Part shown: in pieces, positions 1-7,813 of the stretch | Position numbering within the stretch: the stretch's first letter is position 1 | Layout of the letters: each line of letters opens with the position of its first letter | From: Flavobacteriaceae bacterium CP2B | Lineage (GTDB): Bacteria > Bacteroidota > Bacteroidia > Flavobacteriales > Flavobacteriaceae | NCBI GenBank assembly: GCA_001683825.1 | Contig: LXTR01000012.1 | Coordinates: 1 to 64,000, forward strand | Reading direction: 5' to 3' | DNA: 64,000 nucleotides | Position numbers and translations under genes: made by a program | Notes under the pieces: model-generated | Databases searched by the model: none | What the model saw: only the letters and a program-made list of their open reading frames with translations | What the model was told of the DNA's origin: nothing

Positions 1-134
1 GTATTGACCGGGGCGGGTTTTTCAAGCTCCGGGCCTGGCGAATCCTTGCTACAGGAAATTGATAGGAGCACAAACGCGGCTATGCAAGCCAGGGATGTTC
101 GGAAATGTCTTTTGGATGGTGTAGATGTCCCCAT
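1..134 (-). CDS. Putative lipoprotein, N-terminus only (cut by window edge)
   Basis: Reading leftward from an ATG at 132-134, the first 44 codons form a type II signal peptide: a basic stretch (KRHFR), a hydrophobic core, and the lipobox L-S-I-S-C at about residue 28. An acidic, proline-rich linker (SPGPELEKPAP) follows, as is usual behind the lipid anchor of flavobacterial lipoproteins. A TGA lies in frame two codons upstream, so this ATG is the start. A -7 box lies about 45 bp upstream. The rest of the gene is outside the window, so the function of the mature protein cannot be judged. Confidence 0.7.
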   Translation of the reverse strand, partial: MGTSTPSKRHFRTSLACIAAFVLLSISCSKDSPGPELEKPAPVN

Positions 135-179
135 GCGTCACCGGAATTCATTAGGTGGAATTAACACGGGGGAGGTACC

Positions 180-187
180 TAAAGATA
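180..187 (-). promoter_or_regulatory. Candidate -7 box for the edge lipoprotein
   Basis: On the minus strand this reads TATCTTTA, one base from the flavobacterial -7 consensus TAnnTTTG, 45 bp before the lipoprotein ATG. No clear -33 element was seen. The 135-285 stretch holds nothing else I recognise. Confidence 0.4.
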
Positions 188-285
188 CAAAAAAGTCCAC
201 TCCCCCATCCCAGGCAAGGAAAAAAACACGAACCGCTGTGGCATTTCCCTGTCCCCAACCGTAAATCCCGGCTTGCGAAGGGCTT

Positions 286-1710
286 CTAATACCCTTCCGC
301 TTCCAATTCGCGCAGCGCTTGTTCCGCCGAAGGGATACCCGGCTGAATGGACAAGGCCTTTTTGTACGACCGCAGGGCTTGCCGCCCGTGGCCCATCTTG
401 CGCAAGGCTTCCCCATAGCTGTCCCAGACATTGGCCACCCCGGGGAACAGTTCTGTATTGAGTTTAAAAACTTCTACGGCCCCCCGGGTTTCCCCCTCCC
501 TCAGAAGGGAATAGCCGATCATATTCAGGATAAGGTCTTTGGGGTCCTCGGGGTGGAAATTGGTGGTCAGGCTTTCCCAATGTGCCTTGACGTAATTGAG
601 GCCTTGCTCGGAAAACGCTTTGTAAACTGCCTGTATGGCCGGAATACCCGGCTGTTCCGGAGCCTCGCCCCTTAGGATGGCCACGATACCTTGACCCAGG
701 TTTTCGGCAACTACTTCATCCATATTGGCAAAAACCACTACCGCGACCTGTTCCCTTAAAAATTCCAGGTAGACCGTGTTGGCCCCTTCGAACCCCCCGG
801 CATGCCCTGTGATCCCCCCCTCTTTTTTTAGCTTTTGATAACGGGCATACCCTTCATCCAGCATTTGTGTCTCCCTGTTCCACAAAGACGTTCCATGATG
901 ATAGGCCCTGTAGAATTTCAGGATATCAGAAGCCGTGGAGTAGAAACCCCCGTCAGGTTTGACGATTTCCTGGAAGGAGTCGTTGTCCAGCAACTCCCCT
1001 CTCATATTCTTGTAATACCCGATAGCCCGGTTGGGGACGGTATATTTTTCGCGCAGGTAGGTATCCTGCATCCCAAGGGGTTTTGCGATTCGTTCTTCTA
1101 CCAGGTCGAAATACGATTTTCCGGCGGCTTTTTCAGCGATCAGCCCCAGCAATACATACCCGGCATTGCTGTACCGGCGGTCTGTGCCGGGGTCAAACTC
1201 CAGCGGTTGTTTTTTGATCTGTTCCAGGGCGGTCTGCAGGGTTTTTTCTTCCCGGGGGATATTCCAGTACTCCTCGCTATGATACCCCCCATAGCCCGAC
1301 TGGTGGTTGAGGAGGTGCCTTAGGGTGATGTCTTCCGCGGCTTTTTTAGGGAAACCGGGAAGGTACTTCCCCAGTTTGTCATCCAGTGACAGTTTTCCTT
1401 CATGTACCAACTGCAAGACTACCACCTTGGTAAAGCTTTTATTCATGCTTCCGATATCAAAGCGGGTTCCCGGGGTATTGGGGATGTTCTTGTCTCGCAT
1501 GGCAAGCCCGAAGGCCTTGTGGTAGACCGGACGGCCTTTTTCGGCCACCAGCACCACCCCGGAAAAGATATCCAGGTCGGTATAGGCCTTTACCAGCGAA
1601 TCTACCCTGGCTTCAAAGCCCGGCAGGTAAAGGCGCTCCACCACCCGGGGTTGTGATCTGGCAACCAGCGTATAACAAATGGCTGCTATCAGGACAGGTA
1701 ATATTCTCAT
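286..1710 (-). CDS. Serine hydrolase, class C beta-lactamase-like, with C-terminal TPR
   Basis: A secreted 474-residue protein of the beta-lactamase/D-alanyl-D-alanine carboxypeptidase superfamily (PF00144 type). The N-terminus is a signal peptide ending near residue 19. Catalytic motifs are visible: S88-M-N-K91 (SxxK), Y180-S-N182 (YxN) and H303-A-G-G (the K/HxG position). The last 100 residues look like TPR repeats. I chose the ATG at 1710 because it opens directly into the signal sequence; the reading frame continues upstream but has no signal peptide. Substrate is unknown: this family covers esterases, peptidases and true beta-lactamases, and resistance should not be inferred. It is divergent from the sensor kinase gene to its right. 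Confidence 0.88.
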   Translation of the reverse strand: MRILPVLIAAICYTLVARSQPRVVERLYLPGFEARVDSLVKAYTDLDIFSGVVLVAEKGRPVYHKAFGLAMRDKNIPNTPGTRFDIGSMNKSFTKVVVLQLVHEGKLSLDDKLGKYLPGFPKKAAEDITLRHLLNHQSGYGGYHSEEYWNIPREEKTLQTALEQIKKQPLEFDPGTDRRYSNAGYVLLGLIAEKAAGKSYFDLVEERIAKPLGMQDTYLREKYTVPNRAIGYYKNMRGELLDNDSFQEIVKPDGGFYSTASDILKFYRAYHHGTSLWNRETQMLDEGYARYQKLKKEGGITGHAGGFEGANTVYLEFLREQVAVVVFANMDEVVAENLGQGIVAILRGEAPEQPGIPAIQAVYKAFSEQGLNYVKAHWESLTTNFHPEDPKDLILNMIGYSLLREGETRGAVEVFKLNTELFPGVANVWDSYGEALRKMGHGRQALRSYKKALSIQPGIPSAEQALRELEAEGY

Positions 1711-1912
1711 AAGGATTGCATTTAAGTGGTTACTGCTGCAAGGGTATGGAAATCTCCCGTACGCCTGGGGCAAAAATGACGAATGGCCCTATGGATGTTA
1801 CAAATGCCGGATTTTCACAGGCCATGCCCCCGGGATCCCGGTTCATAACAAAATGAGGGCGGTTCTTACCAATTCCTGCCCAACTGCCATCCACTTTAAA
1901 TATCTTTACTGG

Positions 1913-2950
1913 GTGCGTGCAAATCATCTGGAAATTCTTGGCAACCTGCTGTTCTGGACCCTTACTTCCTGGTTGATCCTTAGTAGCTTCTCCATACAGA
2001 CCCAGGAATTGGAAATAGTGAACGGGGATACCACTTTTACCGTGGTTCGCAATGAAACCCTGCTCAAAAAGCTGGGGCTTTGCGTGCTTGTGGCGGCCCT
2101 GGTATTCTATGCGCAATTATGGAATGCCATGCAACTGCGGGGATCCCAAAAGTGGCAACCTGTCCTCTGGCGGGCTGTTTTGTTACTGCTGTGCATGCCA
2201 ACGATTTACTATCTCCTGGAGGCCCTCCTTTCCCTGGACAGCCTCCTGCAGCTGGCACTGACCACCGGCCTGGGGATCATGGGCTTCTATTTTACCGTGG
2301 CCACGGCCTATGGCCTTTGGAAGGTCTGGCGTTCTGCAGAATACAAGAAGGCACAACTCGTACTGGCCAAGCAACAGGCAGAACTCAGCCTGCTTAGGCA
2401 ACAATTGCAGCCCCACTTCCTCTTTAACGCCCTGAATAACCTGCTTGCAATGGTGGACCAGGAACAATCGCCCAGGCTGGCGGATTCCTTTGAGCGGCTT
2501 GCCAGCCTGTTGCGGTATGTGATTGACAAATCCAGCCTGCAACGAACCACGGTCGCAGGCGAGATCACCTTTCTTAAAAATTACGTGGACCTCCAGTTGC
2601 TTCGCTTTGAAAGTGGGGAGGTACAAGTGCATTGGCAAGTAGAAGGCCCGTTTGACCGGCAGGTAATAGAACCCGGGCTTTTTATCCCCTTTGTTGAAAA
2701 CGCTTTCAAATACGGGACCGCCCCGGAATCTGGTTCGGAAATTACCATTTCCTTCAATCTCAGGCAAAAACACAGGGTGGTCTTTTCCGTAGGGAACCCG
2801 CGGGTATATGCGTTTCCAAAAAAAGAAGGCCACGGTACGGGCATACCAAGCAGTAGGGAACGCCTGGAACTGGTATACCCGGGCAAACACCGGTTGGAGA
2901 TTTCCAGGGATCATGGGTTTTTGGTAACTTTAAGCATTACAACCCTATGA
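1913..2950 (+). CDS. Sensor histidine kinase, LytS/YehU type
   Basis: A membrane histidine kinase of the His_kinase (PF06580) family. The N-terminal third holds several hydrophobic segments; then comes a coiled stretch and the phosphoacceptor motif QLQPHFLFNALN, followed by an ATPase N-box (PFVENAFKYG). I prefer the GTG at 1913, which puts the conserved LEILGNLLFW segment right at the N-terminus as in relatives. An ATG at 1853 in the same frame is the alternative. The gene overlaps the LytTR regulator by 4 nt (ATGA), so the two form a two-component system. The signal sensed is unknown. Confidence 0.85.
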   Translation: MRANHLEILGNLLFWTLTSWLILSSFSIQTQELEIVNGDTTFTVVRNETLLKKLGLCVLVAALVFYAQLWNAMQLRGSQKWQPVLWRAVLLLLCMPTIYYLLEALLSLDSLLQLALTTGLGIMGFYFTVATAYGLWKVWRSAEYKKAQLVLAKQQAELSLLRQQLQPHFLFNALNNLLAMVDQEQSPRLADSFERLASLLRYVIDKSSLQRTTVAGEITFLKNYVDLQLLRFESGEVQVHWQVEGPFDRQVIEPGLFIPFVENAFKYGTAPESGSEITISFNLRQKHRVVFSVGNPRVYAFPKKEGHGTGIPSSRERLELVYPGKHRLEISRDHGFLVTLSITTL

Positions 2951-3642
2951 ATGCCATCATCGTAGACGACGAACCCAGGGCTATAGAACTGCTGCGCAGC
3001 TACCTGTCGCATTTTGCCGCGATACGACTGGTGGCTACCTTCAGGAACGGGCTGAATGCATTCGAATTCCTGACAAAGGAAAAAGTCGACCTGGTTTTCC
3101 TCGATATCAATATGCCCCATATTTCGGGTATTTCCCTGTCAAAAATGATCCCTGAAGAGACACGGGTGGTCTTTACAACCGCCTATTCGGAATATGCCGT
3201 GGAAAGCTATGAGGTACAGGCAGTTGATTATTTGCTAAAACCCATTAGCCTCGACCGGTTTACCAGGACCATGGCGAAATTGCTCAAGCAAGATCCCGGG
3301 AAGGCACCCGCTGCCCCGGAGACGCTTCTACTGAAAAGCGGGAGCAGGATCTACCGCATTCACACGGATGAAATCAAGTACCTGGAAAAAGATGGCAATT
3401 ACATGACATATCATTTGGCAGATACCCGCATCCTGACCCGGGAGCCGGTTCACAAGGCCCTGGAAGTATTGCCGGCCAGTTTCCTGCAGGTCCATAAGTC
3501 TTTTATCGTAAATTTGGACAGGGTGACCGGCCTGGAAAAGGAAATATTGTACCTGGGTGATATTCGTTTGCCCGTTGGAGCGACCTTTAAAGCACGGGTT
3601 CTGGAACTGCTTACCCCTGGCAGTCCCAGGGGTACCCGCTAG
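2947..3642 (+). CDS. LytTR-family response regulator
   Basis: 231 residues. The receiver domain carries the acidic pair D7/D8, the phosphoacceptor D53 (FLDINMP) and K98 (LLKPI). A linker follows, then a LytTR DNA-binding domain from about residue 125 (LLLKSGSRIYRI, then the VHKSFIVNLDRV core). It is translationally coupled to the kinase just upstream, so it is the cognate regulator. Its target promoters are not evident; LytTR proteins bind paired direct repeats, and I did not find an obvious pair here. Confidence 0.92.
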   Translation: MNAIIVDDEPRAIELLRSYLSHFAAIRLVATFRNGLNAFEFLTKEKVDLVFLDINMPHISGISLSKMIPEETRVVFTTAYSEYAVESYEVQAVDYLLKPISLDRFTRTMAKLLKQDPGKAPAAPETLLLKSGSRIYRIHTDEIKYLEKDGNYMTYHLADTRILTREPVHKALEVLPASFLQVHKSFIVNLDRVTGLEKEILYLGDIRLPVGATFKARVLELLTPGSPRGTR

Positions 3643-3688
3643 TAAATAACCACCTTTGAGAAGGTTCAGGCCACCAGCAAAAGGGGTT

Positions 3689-3698
3689 CCCCCCCCCC
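3689..3698. repeat. Homopolymer tract of ten C
   Basis: Ten consecutive C residues, preceded by GGGGTT, lie in the 180-bp gap between the LytTR gene and the SYLF gene. GGGGTTCCCC can also fold back. The rest of the gap (3643-3822) holds no gene, only an A/T-rich stretch just before the SYLF start. Confidence 0.6.
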
Positions 3699-3822
3699 GG
3701 CGGCCCGGGTCATGAGGCAATGCCAGCAAGTCCTGCCGTAACATATCAACGGAAAACGAACGCCCTTTAACAGCCTTTAACAGTTCTTCTGTCGTATATT
3801 TATAAATAGAAAAAGCAGCAAT

Positions 3823-4353
3823 ATGAAAACAATCAAAACCATCACGGCCATAGTTTTATTTATGGCCGTAACCGTGGCTTTCGCACAGAACAGGAAGGAC
3901 AAGAAAATTATGGAGGATGCCATAGAAGCAAAAAGTGCCCTCTTAAAGGCCCATAGCGGATTAGAGGATTTCTTCGACAATAGCGCCGGCTATGTAATAT
4001 TCCCCAACGTAGGCAAGGGAGGGTTCATTATTGGGGGCGCTTCCGGCAATGGGGTCGTTTATGAAAATGGGACAGCCATAGGGATGGCCGACCTGAAAAA
4101 ACTGAATATTGGGCTGCAGGCAGGCGGCCAGGCCATTATCGAGGTGATCTTTTTTGAAACCCCGGTAGATCTGGAGCGGTTTAAGAATGATAATTTCCAG
4201 TTTGCTGCCGAAACTTCGGCCGTGGCCCTAAAGAGCGGTATTGCGTTTAACGCAAAGTACAAGGATGGCGTCGCGGTTTTCGCCCTGCCCAAGGCAGGAT
4301 TGATGGCCGATGCCTCCGTCGGGGGACAGCGATTTGATTTTAAACCGTTCTGA
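3823..4353 (+). CDS. SYLF (Ysc84/DUF500) domain lipid-binding protein
   Basis: 176 residues with a cleavable signal peptide (ends AFAQ, about residue 22), so it is exported. The rest matches the SYLF fold: a helical start (EAKSALLKAHSGLEDFF), then NSAGYVIFPNVGKGGFIIGG and glycine-rich strands, ending in the typical GQRFDFKPF. SYLF proteins bind phosphoinositides in eukaryotes; the bacterial role is unclear. Upstream is A/T-rich with TATAAATA just before the ATG. It is a single-gene unit closed by a strong terminator. Confidence 0.85.
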   Translation: MKTIKTITAIVLFMAVTVAFAQNRKDKKIMEDAIEAKSALLKAHSGLEDFFDNSAGYVIFPNVGKGGFIIGGASGNGVVYENGTAIGMADLKKLNIGLQAGGQAIIEVIFFETPVDLERFKNDNFQFAAETSAVALKSGIAFNAKYKDGVAVFALPKAGLMADASVGGQRFDFKPF

Positions 4354-4366
4354 GGGAAAGGAAAAT

Positions 4367-4395
4367 AAAAAACCGGCATTTGGCCGGTTTTTTTA
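4367..4395 (+). terminator. Rho-independent terminator
   Basis: A stem AACCGGC/GCCGGTT with flanking A and T runs lies 15 bp after the SYLF stop. The A-run on the other side lets it also serve the convergent nucleotidase gene. Confidence 0.85.
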
Positions 4396-4416
4396 TGGTG
4401 GTTTTCCACGCTTGCC

Positions 4417-4938
4417 TCAAAGGAAAAGCTTTGCCATCTCTTCCCAATTATGCACCCTTTCAAAATGGTTTTCGTGTATGTTGTGGGGTGAAGTGAAGAG
4501 CAGCGGCCGACCCTGAAAACGCTGCAGGTTGAACGAACGGTCGTCTACCAGGACGTCGCCCTGCAAAACATGCTTGTGGCCGAGGAGGATTCTGTGCTGC
4601 CAGGGGATAAACGGGAAATAGGTGTCCAGCCAGTCGCTCTTTTCCCTGAGGCTATTGGGGAATTGCATGGCGGCTGAGGCGATATAAACCTCATGCTTGC
4701 TGTTGAGTTCCTTGACTACCCTGATGCTGTCCTCAATCGGTTTCAGGTCGATAAAAAAACCTTCGTTGCGGGCGTGGTCCCTTACACTTTTCTGCCGCTC
4801 TTCCGGCACGCACTGCCATACTTCCCGACCCATGCATTCGTCGAGGGTCAGTTTTTCACCAAATTCACGATTGTAAATTTCAATATGGGCCCCATACGTG
4901 TCCGCGAGTACTTCATCCATATCAAGATAGATCACCAT
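4417..4938 (-). CDS. 5'(3')-deoxyribonucleotidase, NT5C type
   Basis: 173 residues of the HAD superfamily. Motif I is DMDEVLAD near the N-terminus, giving the two catalytic aspartates. The region IASAAMQFPNSLREKSDWL and the late acidic motif LVDDRSFN match the NT5C deoxyribonucleotidase family, which dephosphorylates deoxynucleoside monophosphates in the cytosol. I chose the ATG at 4938 because motif I must sit at the extreme N-terminus; an in-frame ATG 78 bp upstream would add an unconserved tail. Monocistronic, convergent with the SYLF gene. Confidence 0.85.
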   Translation of the reverse strand: MVIYLDMDEVLADTYGAHIEIYNREFGEKLTLDECMGREVWQCVPEERQKSVRDHARNEGFFIDLKPIEDSIRVVKELNSKHEVYIASAAMQFPNSLREKSDWLDTYFPFIPWQHRILLGHKHVLQGDVLVDDRSFNLQRFQGRPLLFTSPHNIHENHFERVHNWEEMAKLFL

Positions 4939-5367
4939 AGCCAAATTTTTGTGCAAAGGTCGGTAAAAACGGGCATTCCGTAAAATTGTAGTCGGCTTAT
5001 ATGCGCCGATCACCACCGAACCCCCGTAAATACGGATGTTTTGTGATGAAGCCCGACGCTCTCCCCTGGTAGCAAGGTATTAATTGGTGCCAGATTTGCG
5101 CCTCACCCTGTGGGTGGTGCCAACCAATTAATAACACCATGGTACATGCCGGGTGACACAGTTAGCCATGCGTTATTAAGACCTTTGGGTTGCGAATTTC
5201 CGGTTCATGGAAAATGTCCTGAAAGCCTTCTTACACATCAGGGCGAAACGGCCAATGCATTTGCTTCCTGCATACTATTCACCCCCTCAACTACAAAAAT
5301 CCAGAAACCAGCCAATTGTGCCCTCCCATGAAGAAAAGCCGGCAGGCCCGGTAGTACTGTCCGGGAT
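4939..5367. other. Gene-poor gap with an inverted repeat
   Basis: About 430 bp without a convincing gene. Short reading frames inside it (5110-5331 and 5207-5440 on the plus strand) have no signal peptide, known motif or promoter. The only structure I see is the inverted repeat described separately. Confidence 0.5.
5078..5133. repeat. Inverted repeat TATTAATTGG / CCAATTAATA
   Basis: A perfect 10-bp arm at 5078-5087 is mirrored at 5124-5133, 36 bp apart. GGTGCCA also occurs directly repeated inside it. No T-run follows, so it is not a standard terminator. Its role is unknown: it could be an operator, an RNA hairpin or the remnant of an element. Confidence 0.45.
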
Positions 5368-5928
5368 CTACGTGGTTTCCAGGCCCTGGACGGCAGTAGC
5401 TAGCTGTATCACCTGCCACTCATGTCCGCCTGAAGTATAACTGCACAGCTCCCTGAAACCAATGGCCCTGTGTGCGTTGACCGATCGGGTATTGCTGGCA
5501 TCCACTTCTGTGATGATCTCTTCAAATTCGGGATGTAGTATTTGCTGCATGTGCTCGTACAAGCCCCGGAAGATACCGCGCGACCTGTAGGCCTTGTCTA
5601 TGCAGACCTGCCCCATCACCATATAACGGCAACCCCGGGGTATATGGGATGCTATTTGCTCAAACATGGGTTTTAAGATATCGATGTTATCCGCAAAAAT
5701 GGGGTGCATGCAAAGCGCGTACCCGGCCAGGGTACCGCCGTCCATGGCTATTATATGGCCACAGGCTTCATTCATGCGCTCCAGCAAATCCAGGTCGTGC
5801 CGTACCGTTACAAACCCTTCTTTTTTTCGCTCCTCCGGGCTCAGGTTTTCAGGAAGGTTGCGCTGCTGTAGCCTGAGGATCTGCTCCAGTTCCTGCCGGT
5901 TATCCGCTTGTTTGTACTTCAGTTCCAT
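5368..5928 (-). CDS. GNAT family N-acetyltransferase
   Basis: 186 residues. The acetyl-CoA binding motif A is visible at 115-122 (RSRGIFRG) after a beta strand (YMVMGQVCI), and motif B as SNTRSVNAHRAIGF near 146-158. The C-terminus is short. The substrate cannot be told from sequence. Its ATG directly abuts the stop codon of the M61 peptidase gene upstream, so the two are co-transcribed from the promoter in front of the peptidase. Confidence 0.85.
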   Translation of the reverse strand: MELKYKQADNRQELEQILRLQQRNLPENLSPEERKKEGFVTVRHDLDLLERMNEACGHIIAMDGGTLAGYALCMHPIFADNIDILKPMFEQIASHIPRGCRYMVMGQVCIDKAYRSRGIFRGLYEHMQQILHPEFEEIITEVDASNTRSVNAHRAIGFRELCSYTSGGHEWQVIQLATAVQGLETT

Positions 5929-7737
5929 CTATTTCAGATTTAACCAGGCTTTCCGTGCTTCCAGGCTCTGGGGTGAAGGTTGTTTCCCCGATGCTTCCAT
6001 TAGCCGGATGGTACGGGCCGGGTTGGCCCCCAGAACTACTATGGCTTCGCGCGCCTGCCCCCTTCGTTTATAGCCAAGGGTAATCCGGTTTCCCGGTTCT
6101 AGGGATTGCAGGTATTCATCCAGGGCAAGGGTCTCATCAAGGGTCTTCCCGTCTATGCTGTACACGATATCCCCCCGTTCCAATCCCGCCAGATAGGCCG
6201 GGCTGCCAATCAGGGCGTTGGCCTGGACTTGGAGGCTGCCGCCTTCAAGGGGGCTAAAGGAAAGCCCGAGCCAGGCATTTTCAGGCTCGGCGTTAAGGCT
6301 GATGCCCACACGGTCAAAAAGTGACCTATAGTCCGGCTGCCCGCTGTGGTAGATATAACTTTCAAAGAAGTGGTCACCAAAAGCTTTCCCTGCATATTGG
6401 TTCAGGGCGTTGTGGAGGTCTGCCAACAGGTAGGGGGCCTCTTTCCGCCCCCGGGTATCCCATAGCAACCTCATATAGCCATCCAGGCTAAGCCCTTGTT
6501 CCCGAAGCGAAAGGTCCAGCGCCAGACCCAGCATGCTGCCGTAGCTATAATAGGAAATAAAGGTGTTGTTCTTGTTCTGGGGGTCTATGGAGGTTGCCGC
6601 GTCCACAAATGGGGCCTGGTAGCTCATCTCAATGGGGTTGTGAAACATCCGGCCCGGTGAATTCCAGACGTAGTTGAAGGTGCCATTCAAACCTGAAACA
6701 TAGGCTTCCGGGCTAATAATTCCGGCCCGGCACAGGATGAGGTTGGTATAATAGCTGGTAAAGCCTTCAGCGAACCAGAGCTCCCCACTCATGTTGGCGG
6801 CTTCAAAGCCAAAGGGTTCCAGTGATCCTGGCCGAAGGCGTTCTACATTCCAGGCATGGAAGAATTCATGGGAGACGGTGCCAATGTTCCCGGCCATCCC
6901 CCCTTCTTCAAGGCCCCTGGTACTGGTTAGGATCGTGGAATTGCGGTGTTCCATGCCATCACCGGACACCTGTGGCATATAACAGGCCAGGAAGGTATAA
7001 CGGCCGTAGTCAAAATCGGGTAATTCGCCAAAGACCTCCATTTCTTGCTGCACCACTTTTTTTAGCTGTTCAAAATAAGTGTCAAGACTAACTTCACTCC
7101 CCTGGTGGTGGAGTGCAAGGGCGATGGTATAGGTCTGCCCATTGGAGCGCAGCTCAAATTCCCTCAGTGAGAAGTCACTGATTTCGGTAGGGCTGTCCAT
7201 AAAGTATTGCAGGTTGGGGGCAGCATAGGTCGTGCCCGTTATCAAAGGGAGTTGGGTGGCCACTTTCCATTGCAGGTCTGCCCGGGGTTCGAAGGTCACT
7301 TCAAAGGGCCTGTTGGCCAATGCCGGGGCGTACATGAAGGTGGCCGGCATATTGAGGTGGGCATGGGTTTCATCGATTTGCGAATAGGTGCCGTCGCCCT
7401 GGTCGGCAAACAGGGTGTAACGGATATGTACGGTTCCCCGGTGCCCACTCACTTTCCAGGAATAAGGGTCTGTTCTGTGCACGTTCAGGGCTTCGCCCTT
7501 GTCATTCGTCGCTTCAAAACCATATACGTTTTTTGCAAATTCATGCAGGGCATACCGCCCTGGGGAAGACCGGCTCATCCGTACCTCCAGCGTGTCAATG
7601 GGCACATTCTCGAAATGTACACTGATAAGGGCTTCGTGGTGTACGGCGTTGTCAAATGAAATATGATAACGGTTGGCCTGGGGCATTGCGCAAACCGGCC
7701 AGAGTAAGAGCCAGAGAATACGGGAGGGTACTTTCAT
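5929..7737 (-). CDS. M61 family glycyl aminopeptidase-like metallopeptidase with PDZ domain
   Basis: 602 residues with a signal peptide (about 1-20), so periplasmic or surface-exposed. The zinc motif is H290-E-F-F-H294 and the downstream glutamate is in ELWFAEGF (E324). The N-terminal part is the beta-rich domain typical of M61. A PDZ domain with the PAYLAGLERGDIV signature lies near residues 500-565. All catalytic residues look intact. First gene of a two-gene unit with the GNAT gene, divergent from bioF across only 76 bp, so the two promoters lie back to back. Confidence 0.9.
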   Translation of the reverse strand: MKVPSRILWLLLWPVCAMPQANRYHISFDNAVHHEALISVHFENVPIDTLEVRMSRSSPGRYALHEFAKNVYGFEATNDKGEALNVHRTDPYSWKVSGHRGTVHIRYTLFADQGDGTYSQIDETHAHLNMPATFMYAPALANRPFEVTFEPRADLQWKVATQLPLITGTTYAAPNLQYFMDSPTEISDFSLREFELRSNGQTYTIALALHHQGSEVSLDTYFEQLKKVVQQEMEVFGELPDFDYGRYTFLACYMPQVSGDGMEHRNSTILTSTRGLEEGGMAGNIGTVSHEFFHAWNVERLRPGSLEPFGFEAANMSGELWFAEGFTSYYTNLILCRAGIISPEAYVSGLNGTFNYVWNSPGRMFHNPIEMSYQAPFVDAATSIDPQNKNNTFISYYSYGSMLGLALDLSLREQGLSLDGYMRLLWDTRGRKEAPYLLADLHNALNQYAGKAFGDHFFESYIYHSGQPDYRSLFDRVGISLNAEPENAWLGLSFSPLEGGSLQVQANALIGSPAYLAGLERGDIVYSIDGKTLDETLALDEYLQSLEPGNRITLGYKRRGQAREAIVVLGANPARTIRLMEASGKQPSPQSLEARKAWLNLK

Positions 7738-7800
7738 TTAATTCAAGGGTTAGGTCCCACGAATATACTAACTAATAGGATTTTTAAAAACAGGATATAC

Positions 7801-7808
7801 TACCTTTG
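7801..7808 (+). promoter_or_regulatory. -7 box of bioF
   Basis: TACCTTTG fits the TAnnTTTG consensus exactly. It ends only 5 bp before the bioF ATG, so the message would be nearly leaderless. A T-run about 20 bp upstream may be the -33 element. Confidence 0.6.
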
Positions 7809-7813
7809 GGGTT

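Noticed and set aside
286-1710. Antibiotic resistance beta-lactamase
   Set aside because: Only the general serine hydrolase motifs are present; TPR repeats and context do not support a resistance role.
1679-1912. Longer N-terminus of the LytS-like kinase (start 1679)
   Set aside because: It would overlap the start of the divergent hydrolase gene and adds unconserved sequence; the family begins near the GTG at 1913.
2183-2914. Minus-strand frame of 243 codons inside the LytS-like kinase gene
   Set aside because: Antisense to a kinase with clear motifs; the translated product has no recognisable pattern.
5110-5440. Two small plus-strand frames in the 430-bp gap
   Set aside because: No signal peptide, motif or promoter, and the second runs into the antisense of the GNAT gene.
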